From positions 1 to 64,000 of the forward strand of contig NZ_CP094535.1 of assembly GCF_022811645.1 (NCBI RefSeq): a DNA stretch of 64,000 nt, given 5' to 3'. Source of the stretch: Hymenobacter monticola. Lineage in GTDB: Bacteria; Bacteroidota; Bacteroidia; Cytophagales; Hymenobacteraceae. A program made the translations under genes and the position numbers. Within the stretch, counting starts at the first letter, position 1. Each line of letters opens with the position of its first letter. Shown one piece after another: positions 1 to 9,346 of this stretch. The notes under the pieces are model-generated. The model did no database searches and was not told the DNA's origin. It was given only the letters and a program-made list of their open reading frames with translations.

Positions 1-29
1 TGTCGGGGCCTCAGCCCTTCGAGGCATCG

Positions 30-992
30 TCAATGCCAGAAGTGGGTATAAACCATTTCCACTTCCAGCTTAGCCGTCTCCGATTGCTGGAGGAAAGTAA
101 AAAGATGCCGGTCCTCCTCCGAGGCCCGCTGGTAGTCGGCATTATGACGCGAGAGTAGCACCTGGTCTAGTCCTGCTGGGGCCGGTTCCAGGGTGATGGG
201 CGTTGCAGAGGACACTTCGTTTCCGGATAGTATGCCTTCCGTTAATTCGATGCCCGTGACGGTCAACAATATCGGCGGCACGGGCTGGTGCCGAGAAACC
301 ACTTCGAAGATATCCGGCACGAGCGGATAAAAGGCCCAAATTACCCGCCACTCATTTTGCACCCAATGGGTCTGTAACGGCACGGCTTCGGTCAGGACAA
401 TGCTTTGCCCCTTTCGCGTTAACCCCAGCAATTTCGTACCCAGCGCTGCACGCTGCTGCCGGAGCTGGGCCAGATAGGCTGCCGAGCGCATCACGACGGC
501 TTCGTCTAAAAAAAGCAGGTTCAGCAGATTTATCAGCGGCTGCACATGATGGCGCAGCATGACTCCGCCGTGGCTGTAATGGGCCGGATGGGCGGCCAGA
601 TTACGTAATTCACGTGCATGGTTTAGCGGGTATTCGAACTGCCGGGCTTTGCAAGGCTCCAGCTGGGCCAACTCGTCAATCAGCTTCTGCAGGTGCTTGG
701 CGCGCTGCCGGCCCGCAGAGGTAGTGGTAGTAAGGGCGATACCTACCTGGCCACACCGCAGCTTGACCGCCATTTCTATCAGAAATAGTAGCTTGGTAAT
801 GGCCTCATCGTAGAGCGGATAATGGTGCCAGGCTTGGGCCATTAGCTGGCTTGCGGTGGCGTAGGCTCGCACGATATCCTCCGGCACACCGGCGTGAAAG
901 CGCGCTTCGAACACATGCCGCTGTACATAGTCCTCCCGGGTTTTAATGCCGAAAACTTCCCAAATCTCATCCGGCTGATACCAGTCTTTCAT
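30..992 (-). CDS. HEPN-like protein, last gene of TerB operon
   Basis: The function is not known. The protein has 320 residues from the ATG at 992; a longer reading from a TTG at 1037 adds only a low-complexity leader, so the ATG is preferred. The first half is helical and carries a RNLAAH segment near residues 130-135. This fits the RX4-6H motif of HEPN ribonucleases and of the HEPN-like domains common in abortive-infection proteins. The second half shows no domain I recognise. The gene follows the TerB-like/BRCT gene after a gap of about 60 bases on the same strand, so it probably belongs to the same transcript. By position it could be the effector RNase of the system, but that is inference. 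Alternatively the motif could be a chance match in an unrelated helical protein. Confidence 0.6.
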   Translation of the reverse strand: MKDWYQPDEIWEVFGIKTREDYVQRHVFEARFHAGVPEDIVRAYATASQLMAQAWHHYPLYDEAITKLLFLIEMAVKLRCGQVGIALTTTTSAGRQRAKHLQKLIDELAQLEPCKARQFEYPLNHARELRNLAAHPAHYSHGGVMLRHHVQPLINLLNLLFLDEAVVMRSAAYLAQLRQQRAALGTKLLGLTRKGQSIVLTEAVPLQTHWVQNEWRVIWAFYPLVPDIFEVVSRHQPVPPILLTVTGIELTEGILSGNEVSSATPITLEPAPAGLDQVLLSRHNADYQRASEEDRHLFTFLQQSETAKLEVEMVYTHFWH

Positions 993-1055
993 CGCGTTAA
1001 GCGGGCATTGGGGCGGGCGTTCAGGCGGCTGCCCCAACGCCCGCCCCGGCCTGTT

Positions 1056-1709
1056 TTAGTGCACGAACTGCTTCCAGTGCTCCTCCGAAACGATGCTGAT
1101 ACCGGTGCCTTTCTCCCGGAGCTGCACGGCCTTCTCAATCTTGCGGCCGTGGCTGGTGTTAATCCAGTCCCGGCTGGCGAATACCCCGATGACGACGTAG
1201 TTGGTGGTCTTGGTGGGCGCTGAATCCGTGGGCAGGCCACCCAGGGCGGTAATGGCTTCGAAAACGGCCGTCCGGGCCCCGTAGGCAAACTTGCCGGTCA
1301 CCACAAACTGCTGGTTCGCGAACAGCAGCGGGTGCGGCTGGGGCATGCACAACGGCAGCGAGGTCGACAGGTTCTCGGCCATTGGCAGTGGCGGCTCCTG
1401 GCTAAAGCCGCAGAGCGCCTCCATCACGTCTTTGAGCTCCGCGCGCTCTTCCGCATCGCAGACCCCGTCGGCGAAAATGCGCTCAATGCGCTGCAGCACA
1501 TCGGTGAAGGGCCACACCGGTTCGGCGGGCGCGTGCTTGCGCACCCATTCGGCGAAGAAAACGGCTTCGTTTTCGTTCACTTCGCCGTCGGCCAGAATGC
1601 CGGTGCAGATGCCGACGAGCTGGTCCACGGCCTTGGCCGTGTTGTTGGCCCGATGGAACAGCCGCACGGGCTGGCCGTGGGCATCACTAGGGGTAGGTTG
1701 AGGCGCCAT
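1056..1709 (-). CDS. TerB-like and BRCT two-domain protein
   Basis: This 217-residue protein joins two recognisable parts. Residues about 25-95 are acidic and helical, with repeated DGE/DGV...E patterns (for example ADGEVNENE near residue 40 and ADGVCDAEE near 80) typical of TerB-like domains. Residues about 130-215 form a BRCT domain of the NAD-dependent DNA ligase or DNA polymerase III type: a VVTGKF start, then TAVFEAITALGG, TNYVVIG and a final SEEHWKQF. BRCT domains bind DNA ends or phosphopeptides, and TerB-like domains are thought to bind metals or partner proteins. It sits 65 bases downstream of the helicase gene, on the same strand. A role as DNA-binding adaptor for the helicase-ATPase pair is a reasonable inference. 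Confidence 0.75.
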   Translation of the reverse strand: MAPQPTPSDAHGQPVRLFHRANNTAKAVDQLVGICTGILADGEVNENEAVFFAEWVRKHAPAEPVWPFTDVLQRIERIFADGVCDAEERAELKDVMEALCGFSQEPPLPMAENLSTSLPLCMPQPHPLLFANQQFVVTGKFAYGARTAVFEAITALGGLPTDSAPTKTTNYVVIGVFASRDWINTSHGRKIEKAVQLREKGTGISIVSEEHWKQFVH

Positions 1710-1773
1710 ACAGAGAAAAAAGGTGGAATAGTGGAGGTGAAAGATAAGCGGTTACGGGCGTTTAAGAAGGCAG

Positions 1774-3948
1774 TTAGCGCGCACTTTCTTGGGGAATATC
1801 TGCTTCCTGCACGGACAGGACCGGTCGCAGCGTTTGCAGAAAGGTGGCCGCGCCCGCGAAGTCAAAGTAGCGCTCCTGCAACACGGCGGCCTGGTGGCGG
1901 ACCGGCAACGATGCAGCCCACTTGGCAAAGTCCAGCAAGCCGGGGTTTTCGCCAATAGCCGTCAGCAGATGGCCCTCCACGTCCAGCGCATAGAGCTGCA
2001 GCTGCGCCAGTAAATCCGGCAACAGGACAGCCGACAGGGTCAGGGTGAAGCTGCTGGTGGGGTCGTCATACTCGTAGGGCACGGTTACATCCAAGCAGTT
2101 GAGCAGGAAGGCCAGGCTGCGGTTAATCTTCGTGCTGGTGAAGGTGTAGAGCACGAGTTTCGCTTCTTTGACAAGCACGGGCCGTTCGTGCCGGGCCTCG
2201 ACCAAGCCAAAGCGGGCAAACTCCTGGCGCAGCTCCCGCAGCTCCTGCTGGCTCGCCGCGTCCAGCTCGGAATGCGGGGAATTGCTGATGAGCAGCTGCA
2301 ACATTTTCTCCCGCACTTTGACGTCGACCGCGCCGCCGCCGCCCAGGAAGATGGGCCGCTTGCCGTCGTGGGCCGGCACGACTTCGATTTTCTTCGCGGG
2401 CTCGTCGACGTACTTGATTTTCCAGATGCGGGCGGCCAGCAGCAGGTTCTCGTTTTCCCGCACCTGGGGCGTGAGCGGAATCTCCCCGATGGTTTTGCCC
2501 GCGTGCTGCACCTTGAAGGCGGGCTCGGTTTTGAAGACGCTGTAGAAGTCGCGGGAATTGACCGTGTACTCGCCCTCCACTCCGATAATCAGTTCCGGGC
2601 CGATGCGCTCCAGCCAGTTGATGCGCTGCAGCTCGGCCAGAATCTCGGCGATGTCTTCGGCCGGAATGGTAGTGAACGCTGCGTTAGCCCGCAGCCGGGC
2701 CACCAGCTCGTTCTCGGGGCAGCCCGACAGCTGCTTGACAATCGAGAGGGCCTGGTGCAGCAGCAAATCGTAGGGCTGGGTGGCCGTGCGCAGGGGCTCC
2801 ACGAAACCTTCACCGTAGAGTAGCCAGCAGGCCAGCGACTGCAGCAAACTCCAGGGCTTAGTAGCGTAAAGTAGCAGGTGGCTTTGCTCGCCCTCGCGGC
2901 GGCCGCTGCGGCCCACGCGCTGGATGAGCGAAGCAATGGAGTGCGCCGCGTCCACTTGTACGACTTTGTCCACCGAGCCGATGTCGATGCCCAGCTCCAG
3001 CGTGGAGGTGCACGCAATGCAGAAGGGCTGGCGCTGGTTGTGCTTGGCGAAGTGCTCGACGTATTCGCGCACTTCCTTGTCCACCGAGGAGTGGTGCGAG
3101 AAGTATTTGTCGTGGCCGCCCACCCGGTCGGCAATCTGCCGCAGCTTGACGGCGATGACCTCGGCCAAGCCCCGGCTGTTGGGGAAAATGAGCACCTTGC
3201 TGGTGCTCGTCTGCTTGTACAGGTCTTTTAACAAAGCCAACGGCAGGTCGCTGCCGTCGTCCTCCGCGCTGAAGTACCGGAACGAAGTCAGCATGTCCTT
3301 GCTGGCCCGGTCGAGCAGCACCTTGGTGCGCTCCTCGTGACCAGTAAAGCGCTTGGCTTCCGCGTAGTCACCGATAGTGGCCGACAGGCCGACGATGGCG
3401 AAGGACCGGGCTGCCGTGACGGCTTCAAGCCGGGAGAGCAGGGACTTTAAGTGAATGCCCCGGTCGGTGCCCAGAAAGGAGTGGATTTCGTCAATCACCA
3501 CGTACTGCAGCTGGGCAAACAGGGCGGGCACGCTGTAGGGCGCGTTGACGAACATGGCCTCCAGCGACTCGGGTGTGATGAGCACGATGCCCTCGGGCTG
3601 CTGCACGAGCTTCTTCTTCTCGGTCCGGCTCGCCTCGCCGTGCCACTTGGTCACCTTCACGTCCAGGTACTTGCAGAGCTGTTCGACGCGGTGGAACTGG
3701 TCGTTGATGAGGGCAATCAGCGGGGATAAATAGAGCACCCGCACGCCGGGCTGCCGGAAGTCTACCTTCGAGAGAATCGGCAGAAACGCGGCCTCCGTCT
3801 TGCCGGAGGCCGTGCGCGAGGCCAGGATGTAGTTGTCGTCGGTGGCCAGGATGTGCTGAATAGCGGCGGCCTGGATGGGGCGCAGCGATTCCCAGCGCTG
3901 GTCACGCACGTAGCGGCGGATGGGCTCGGCGAGCAGGTCGAAGGACAT
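1774..3948 (-). CDS. Lhr-like DEAD/DEAH-box superfamily II helicase
   Basis: This is an ATP-dependent nucleic-acid helicase of 724 residues. The motifs are in the expected order: Walker A ASRTASGKTEA (residues 43-53), DEIH box (153-156), SAT (189-191) and the arginine-finger motif QRVGRSGR (343-350). About 370 further residues follow the helicase core without a motif I can name. The overall layout resembles the BrxHI/Lhr-type helicases found beside BrxD-like ATPases in BREX type 2 and 6 loci and in TerB operons. Its ATG overlaps the stop of the upstream ATPase gene by one base (TAATG), which signals translational coupling and suggests the two products work together. No pglZ, brxC or pglX partner is visible, so it is not a standard BREX locus. 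Confidence 0.88.
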   Translation of the reverse strand: MSFDLLAEPIRRYVRDQRWESLRPIQAAAIQHILATDDNYILASRTASGKTEAAFLPILSKVDFRQPGVRVLYLSPLIALINDQFHRVEQLCKYLDVKVTKWHGEASRTEKKKLVQQPEGIVLITPESLEAMFVNAPYSVPALFAQLQYVVIDEIHSFLGTDRGIHLKSLLSRLEAVTAARSFAIVGLSATIGDYAEAKRFTGHEERTKVLLDRASKDMLTSFRYFSAEDDGSDLPLALLKDLYKQTSTSKVLIFPNSRGLAEVIAVKLRQIADRVGGHDKYFSHHSSVDKEVREYVEHFAKHNQRQPFCIACTSTLELGIDIGSVDKVVQVDAAHSIASLIQRVGRSGRREGEQSHLLLYATKPWSLLQSLACWLLYGEGFVEPLRTATQPYDLLLHQALSIVKQLSGCPENELVARLRANAAFTTIPAEDIAEILAELQRINWLERIGPELIIGVEGEYTVNSRDFYSVFKTEPAFKVQHAGKTIGEIPLTPQVRENENLLLAARIWKIKYVDEPAKKIEVVPAHDGKRPIFLGGGGAVDVKVREKMLQLLISNSPHSELDAASQQELRELRQEFARFGLVEARHERPVLVKEAKLVLYTFTSTKINRSLAFLLNCLDVTVPYEYDDPTSSFTLTLSAVLLPDLLAQLQLYALDVEGHLLTAIGENPGLLDFAKWAASLPVRHQAAVLQERYFDFAGAATFLQTLRPVLSVQEADIPQESAR

Positions 3949-5273
3949 TAGAGCACCTCGATGCTATCGACCAGGCTATCGACCGCCGACTCATTGGGCC
4001 GCTCGTCGCGGATTTCAATGTCACCGAACAGACGCTGCTTGTCCAGGCCCGGGTTCTGGCGCAAAAGGCTCAGGATGTTGAGAAAGTCGCGGATGACCTC
4101 GCGCGGGGTGAGAAACTCGCTGGCCCCGGGCTTGTTGAACATCTCCTCCATAAAGGACTGGATGTCAGCGGCCGTCACATCGAGCTGGGTTTTGTAGTTG
4201 AAGTCGAAGATTTCCTTGAGTTTCTGCAGCAGCACGAACACCTCGTTGTGCGTCAGCGGCAGCAGGCGTATAACGGGCTGGGCAAAGTCGCGCACACCGG
4301 CCGTTTCAAACTTGTTGGTTTCGAGGCGGGACTTCAGCGCCTGGTAGCTGAACAGGCCCCGGCGGTCATTTTCGAGCACTTCGCGGGTGCCGGCAAAGTT
4401 GAGGAAGAAATTGCTGACCTTACCTTGGAAGCAGTCGTTGTAGATGGTGAGAATCTTCTCGTAGTTCTTCTCCCGCATCACGGCGGTGGAGATTTTATAC
4501 AGGTTGATGGCTTCATCCAGGTTAATCATGAACCCGCTGTAGCCCATGCTCACGAACAACCGGCAGAAGTTCTTGAGCATGTCGTAGTAGTTCAGGTCGT
4601 TGATGATTTCGCGCACGCCCAGGTCCTGTCGGGCCTCGGTTTTGGTGCGGTACTCGCCTTTGAGCCACTTGAGCGCGTTGCGCCGCAACAGGTCGTTGTC
4701 GGTCACGTAGCCCTCGTAATATTTGAGCACGACCATGCCGAAATCGAAGCCCCCCACGTCGGTCAGTTCCTGGATGGTTTGCATGATGGCGGCCTGAATC
4801 CGGGGCAGGTGCTGCGGCTCGCGGATGTCGCCCAGCGCCAGGCCCTGCTCCTGCGCCGTTTTGGTGATGACCTGCTCAATCCACTTCTCCAGCAGCGTGG
4901 CCAGCGCCCCGCCCTCGGGCTTGGTCTGGATGGCGATGTTGTCCATAATGGACGAGTAGAGGGCTACGCCCTTGCCGTCGTTGGCGTACAGGCGGTTATC
5001 GGGCGTGAAGTCGGCGTTGGCCACCACGAACTTCTGCTTCAGGGCCACGGTGTTGAGCAGGTGCAGCATGAACGACTTGCCCGAGCCGAAATCGCCAATC
5101 CAGAACTTGACCATGCTGTGGCCATTCTTCACATCGTCGAGGGCCTTCACGAACGCTTCAATCTCGGGCGAGCGGCCCACCGTGATGTGCTGCACGCCTA
5201 CCTTGGGCACGACACCGCCGAGCAGGGAGTTAATGATGGCCGTGGCCTCTTTGGGCTTGATGTTGTCTAGCAT
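3948..5273 (-). CDS. BrxD-like (DUF2791-type) P-loop ATPase
   Basis: A 441-residue AAA-like ATPase. Walker A is IGDFGSGKSF (residues 59-68) and the Walker B strand is FMINLDEA (248-255). Next to it is the YSGFMINLDEAINLYK segment, which I associate with DUF2791/BrxD-like ATPases. The enzyme probably loads or regulates the helicase encoded just downstream. Its start overlaps the end of the TerB-C gene by 7 bases, and its stop overlaps the helicase ATG by 1 base, so the three proteins are made from one coupled message. BrxD homologues occur in BREX types 2 and 6 and, to my knowledge, in TerB-linked DNA-processing operons; the neighbours here support the second setting. Confidence 0.82.
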   Translation of the reverse strand: MLDNIKPKEATAIINSLLGGVVPKVGVQHITVGRSPEIEAFVKALDDVKNGHSMVKFWIGDFGSGKSFMLHLLNTVALKQKFVVANADFTPDNRLYANDGKGVALYSSIMDNIAIQTKPEGGALATLLEKWIEQVITKTAQEQGLALGDIREPQHLPRIQAAIMQTIQELTDVGGFDFGMVVLKYYEGYVTDNDLLRRNALKWLKGEYRTKTEARQDLGVREIINDLNYYDMLKNFCRLFVSMGYSGFMINLDEAINLYKISTAVMREKNYEKILTIYNDCFQGKVSNFFLNFAGTREVLENDRRGLFSYQALKSRLETNKFETAGVRDFAQPVIRLLPLTHNEVFVLLQKLKEIFDFNYKTQLDVTAADIQSFMEEMFNKPGASEFLTPREVIRDFLNILSLLRQNPGLDKQRLFGDIEIRDERPNESAVDSLVDSIEVL

Positions 5274-7117
5274 GGGGTCGCCAGTTGCTGGTAGTAGGAT
5301 GCGTAAATGGTATAGGTGTCGCCGTCTTCTTCAATCAGCACGTCGTCCAGCTGCTCGTAGCATTGCTCGTTAATGCTGTCGATGAGCTGGTTGCGCAGGG
5401 CCCCGTGCTGCCGGGCAAACGCTTCCACTTCGGCCTGCGGCAGCATCAGCGCCTGCTCGCCAAAGCGGGCCAGCAGGGCCTGTTGGGTAGCACTCAGCCC
5501 CCAGGCAGCGGCAAACGCGCCGCTGGTAGTCGTAGTGGGCACGGCGGGTGCCGGGGCCGGAGCTGCCACGGTTAACTGAATCTCCTCATCCGGCTGGGTT
5601 TCCGATACTGCCGGAACTGCCACGGGGTTGGGTACGGGGGCCACAGCCGGCTCCGGCTCGTCCTGGAGGTACTCGTTGAGCAGTTCCACCGTGCCGGCGT
5701 GCTGGTGCTGCACTGCGCGGATGGCACCCAGGTCGAGCTCGATTTTGCGCCGCTGCCGCGCGTACACCGCCGGCACCTGGGCCAGGGCCTGCGCCAGGTC
5801 CTTGTCCTGCACTAGCTGACTGACCAATGCCTCAAACCGCTGCAGCTGGTCGGGCTGCGGAAACAGGCTTTTCTGGATGGTTTTGGCCAGGGGCTTGCTG
5901 TTGATGGTGACCGAGTTCAGGTCGTGGTACACGTACTGCACGTAGAACCGCAGGGCGTGTTCGCGGTCGTACTTGGCCACGAGCTTGGAGGCTTCGAAAA
6001 AGATGTTTTCCAGGGCCGGGTTGCGGGCGTTGCGCTGTCCCAATTGGTTTACGCCCGCCACGAAGGCGGCACTTGTGCTGGGACTGAGCGCTTCGGCGAG
6101 CTGGTCCAGCTGCTGCTTCCAGCGGGTCACGTTTTGCAGGTTTAGCGCCAGCTCCGTGGCTTCGTCGGGGGCGTGGATGCTGGTAACCAGACCGGGCAAC
6201 AGGGCATCCAGGGGCGGGCCCAGCTGTTTTTCCAGTTCGGCTGCCAGGGCCGCGTCCATCCCGGAGAATTCTGCCGCCAGCTTGCGCTTGTTGCCGTAGG
6301 CCTCGCGCACTACGTTTTCGCAGCGCCGGAAAATAGTCGAATATATCGTGGCCTCGATTTGCTCCTGCAGGTAGCGCTCGTCGTAGTCGTTCCAGCTATG
6401 GCCGTAGGGGTTTGGTGCGGCGCGGCGCCCACGCAGCGCCTCCTGCTGGGCCGCGCTCACGACCTGCGCCAGCGAAGCGCCCGTGGATTGCAGGGCCGTT
6501 TCCAAAGCAGGCAACACCTGCAGGTAGAGACGCATGGTGGCCAGGCAGCAGCCTTTGATGGCGATGAAGACGTTTTGCGGCGGCCAGAATTTATCCAGCC
6601 ACTCCACTTGCTGCGCCGTTAAGCCGAGCTTTTTACGGTACTTTGTGCCCAGCCGCGGCATATAGTAGTCGTAGTCGGGCGGCGTGTCGCCGGCGGCGGG
6701 CGCTGTGGCCACGGGACGAGCGGGTTCCGGAGTCGTTACCTGAAAGTGCAGGGGCACGTCCGGCCCGGTTATGTCAATAATCATGGCATCCGGCTTAGGC
6801 GCAACGACGGTAGGAGGAGCAGCAGTCCGAGCAATCGGGACGTGAACCGGCCGGGCAGCCGCCGGGGCAGAAGCTGGGGTGGACGGCCGAGCCGCTGCTA
6901 TTGTTGGTTGAGGTGCCGCAGGGGCAGGTGACGGCTTGACTGGCGTTGCCGCCCCGTGCTTTTTGGGGCCGACGAACCAGGTGGTCAGCAGCGCGACCGG
7001 CCAGAGGAAGAGCGCAAAAAGCCCCCAGCCAATCATTGAACGCCCCCGCTGGTGAGCGCGAATCAGGCAGATAACGATTGTGCTGAGGAAGAATACGGTA
7101 ATCGTATTGGAAGACAT
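5267..7117 (-). CDS. Membrane-anchored TerB-C domain protein
   Basis: The first gene of the operon codes 616 residues. The N terminus has two hydrophobic segments (about residues 5-20 and 28-50) that should place it in the inner membrane. A Pro/Ala-rich linker (about 55-145) follows. The middle part begins with the GLTAQQVEWLDKFW...GCC pattern seen in tellurite-resistance TerB-associated proteins. The last 80 residues end in NEQCYEQLDDVLIEEDGDTY, the characteristic TerB-C ending. TerB-N/TerB-C proteins have been linked by comparative genomics to DNA-processing enzymes in phage or stress response. The protein could tie the ATPase and helicase to the membrane. The upstream 450 bases hold no gene, so the operon promoter should lie there. 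I see no clear metal-binding cluster. Confidence 0.78.
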   Translation of the reverse strand: MSSNTITVFFLSTIVICLIRAHQRGRSMIGWGLFALFLWPVALLTTWFVGPKKHGAATPVKPSPAPAAPQPTIAAARPSTPASAPAAARPVHVPIARTAAPPTVVAPKPDAMIIDITGPDVPLHFQVTTPEPARPVATAPAAGDTPPDYDYYMPRLGTKYRKKLGLTAQQVEWLDKFWPPQNVFIAIKGCCLATMRLYLQVLPALETALQSTGASLAQVVSAAQQEALRGRRAAPNPYGHSWNDYDERYLQEQIEATIYSTIFRRCENVVREAYGNKRKLAAEFSGMDAALAAELEKQLGPPLDALLPGLVTSIHAPDEATELALNLQNVTRWKQQLDQLAEALSPSTSAAFVAGVNQLGQRNARNPALENIFFEASKLVAKYDREHALRFYVQYVYHDLNSVTINSKPLAKTIQKSLFPQPDQLQRFEALVSQLVQDKDLAQALAQVPAVYARQRRKIELDLGAIRAVQHQHAGTVELLNEYLQDEPEPAVAPVPNPVAVPAVSETQPDEEIQLTVAAPAPAPAVPTTTTSGAFAAAWGLSATQQALLARFGEQALMLPQAEVEAFARQHGALRNQLIDSINEQCYEQLDDVLIEEDGDTYTIYASYYQQLATPC

Positions 7118-7572
7118 GGGAAAGGAAACAGTGGGTAGCCTGCTGCAAAAGGAATCCCAAGCTACGCCAGCCTAAGTAATTCTTTCCTATAATCAAGTAG
7201 TTTAATAAATGCCGGCCATAGGCAGGCATCACGCAATGGCTGTTGACCATAGCGAGGTGGGCCAGGCCGTAAATGAATGTTGTGGAATTGAATAGCCCTT
7301 GTGCACTAACAAGTTTGGGTTGGGGCATACTGCGCGTACCGCGTCGAGCTTATCGGTGTGATTATAGGCCAGTAAGAAGCACTGCAGGGACCTGGTGAAA
7401 GAGCTTCAAGGAAGCACAATATGGACCTACTCTCCTACTTCATGCTCGCGCGAACGACTGCTTTTCAATTCATCCTTTAAGTGTCGGGCAGAGAGCGTTA
7501 ATCTAATTAAATGAACGTATTTTGTGTATTAATCAAATAAAATAAACATTTCAGCCTAGGCAGGGCATCTTA
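7118..7572. other. Gene-free spacer between divergent TerB operon and Fic gene
   Basis: No convincing gene is present. The region separates two divergently transcribed units, so both promoters should be inside it. The last 80 bases before the Fic gene are AT-rich. I could not assign a promoter with confidence. Confidence 0.5.
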
Positions 7573-9042
7573 ATGGAAAAAAATGTGCGTTGGCCCCTTC
7601 TAGTATTTGGTACCTCTGACCCGGCGTTGAACCGGCAGATTCGGGTCGCTCGCCAGCGTGGCGGGTTGCGCGAAATAGCCCCTCGTATCTATTCCTCGGA
7701 TTTGACTAACGCGCCCGAAGTACTGATTCGTAAGAACTGGCTGCCGGTGGTGCAGCACCTGTTTCCGGGGGCGCTTATCAGCCACCGCTCGCACCTGGAG
7801 GGCCAGCCCACGGCCGATGGGCACTTGTTTCTGACCTATAAGTATACCCGCAACGTGGAGTTGCCAGGGCTTGTGGTGCATCTGCTGGAAGGGCCCGACC
7901 CGTTGCCCAGCGACGCGCCCTTCGGCGATGGCACGTTGCTGTTTGCTTCGGAAGCCCGGGGCCTGTTGGAAAACCTGCAGCCGGCCCGCGTCCGCAAAGG
8001 CGGGGTGAGCAAGGCGCTGCCGTTGGAGCGGGTGGAGGAGCGACTGGAAATGGTGCTGCGCATCCGGGGCGAGGACGGCCTTAATGCCCTGCGCGACCAG
8101 GCCCGCGAAGTGGCCGCGGCCCTGGAGTGGCCCACGGAACTGGCGTCGCTGCAACGCATTGCCGGCGCGCTGCTGAGCACGCAGTCCAGCAAAATCCTCA
8201 CTTCCCCCGTGGCGCGCGCCCGCGCGCTGGGGCTGCCCTTCGATGCCGGTCGGCTAGCCTTGTTCACCACCCTGCTCAGTGCGCTGCACACCGCAGTGCT
8301 GCCGCGGCGGCCCGACCCCGCGCCCGTGGCTCCCCCCTTTTATACCATTGCTTTCTTTGAGGCTTACTTCTCCAATTTCATCGAAGGCACCGAATTTCAG
8401 GTCGATGAGGCTCACCGCATCGTGGAAACCGGTCAGTTGGTGGGGGGACGCCACGCCGATTCGCACGATGTGCTGAGCACCTACCAGCTCTGCAGCAACG
8501 TGGCCGAAATGCGCGTGGTCCCGCAATCGGCCGAAGACTTGCTGGCCATTCTGCAGCGGCGGCATGCCCAGCTCATGCATGCCCGCCCCGACAAGCGACC
8601 CGGCCAGTGGAAAGAGTACGCCAACCAGGCCGGCCTGACCAGCTTCGTGGACCCCGGCCTGGTGCGCGGCACCCTGCACGAGGGCTTCAAGCTCTACCGC
8701 AGCCTAAGTGAGCCGCTCGCCCGGGCCCTTTTCATGATGTTAATGATTGGCGAGGTTCACCCCTTCGATGACGGCAACGGCCGCCTGGCCCGCCTCATGA
8801 TGAATGCCGAACTGTTCAGCGCCAGCCAGTGCCGCATCATCGTCACCACCCACGCCCGCGAGGACTATTTGGATGCCCTGCGCCGGCTGAGTCGGCAAAG
8901 CGACCCGAGTCTGTACATCCGCATGCTAAGTGGGGCGCAGCAGTTCGTGGCCGACCTGCAGCCAGATTCCTATGAGGCAGTGAAGGTGCAGTTGGAGGCG
9001 CAGGATGCTTTTACCGACGTTTCCTCGAAGTTGCGCTGGTAA
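7573..9042 (+). CDS. Class II Fic family protein (AMPylase-type)
   Basis: The 489-residue protein carries a complete Fic active site, HPFDDGNGR, at residues 396-404. Such enzymes usually transfer AMP from ATP to a hydroxyl on a target protein. The inhibitory motif typical of class II Fic proteins, SNFIEG (residues 267-272, pattern S/T-x-x-x-E-G/N), is built into the same chain ahead of the active site, so the enzyme should be self-inhibited until triggered. Residues 15-110 do not belong to the Fic fold. They resemble the AbiEi-type antitoxin N-terminal region (basic winged-helix with LREIAPRIY), which hints at DNA binding or autoregulation. No separate antitoxin gene is adjacent. It could be a stress or defence switch; the target cannot be read from sequence. 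Confidence 0.9.
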   Translation: MEKNVRWPLLVFGTSDPALNRQIRVARQRGGLREIAPRIYSSDLTNAPEVLIRKNWLPVVQHLFPGALISHRSHLEGQPTADGHLFLTYKYTRNVELPGLVVHLLEGPDPLPSDAPFGDGTLLFASEARGLLENLQPARVRKGGVSKALPLERVEERLEMVLRIRGEDGLNALRDQAREVAAALEWPTELASLQRIAGALLSTQSSKILTSPVARARALGLPFDAGRLALFTTLLSALHTAVLPRRPDPAPVAPPFYTIAFFEAYFSNFIEGTEFQVDEAHRIVETGQLVGGRHADSHDVLSTYQLCSNVAEMRVVPQSAEDLLAILQRRHAQLMHARPDKRPGQWKEYANQAGLTSFVDPGLVRGTLHEGFKLYRSLSEPLARALFMMLMIGEVHPFDDGNGRLARLMMNAELFSASQCRIIVTTHAREDYLDALRRLSRQSDPSLYIRMLSGAQQFVADLQPDSYEAVKVQLEAQDAFTDVSSKLRW

Positions 9043-9346
9043 CAATTACGTTCGTTACCGGCGATGGTGTTGTCTGACCGTAACCTCTTGTACTATCACC
9101 GCATCCCTAGCCCAAGCCTGGTTCCAGTGTCTGCATCCGAGTTCGAGAGTTCATACATGCAGACTTGGCGCAGATAGCAAATCACCCGGTTAATTCATCA
9201 TCAGCCGCAATATGCTCGATGGGGAATGCCGCCATTTAGTGGTTGCCCCTCTCCTTCTGTGGCCGCCTAGGTTGGCCTTATTAGCCATTGCTTAATGGGC
9301 TACTATCAAGTATCCAAATGTTTAAAGTTAGTGTCTGGATATGCCG

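Noticed and set aside
4248..5270. Long + strand open frame of 340 codons opposite the ATPase gene.
   Set aside because: It is the mirror of a GC-rich coding gene, rich in His, Val and Gly, with no motif; the minus-strand gene has clear Walker motifs.
1774..5273. Reading the ATPase and helicase as a BREX type 2 or 6 locus.
   Set aside because: No pglZ, brxC/pglY, pglW or methylase gene is visible; TerB-C, BRCT and HEPN neighbours fit a different system.
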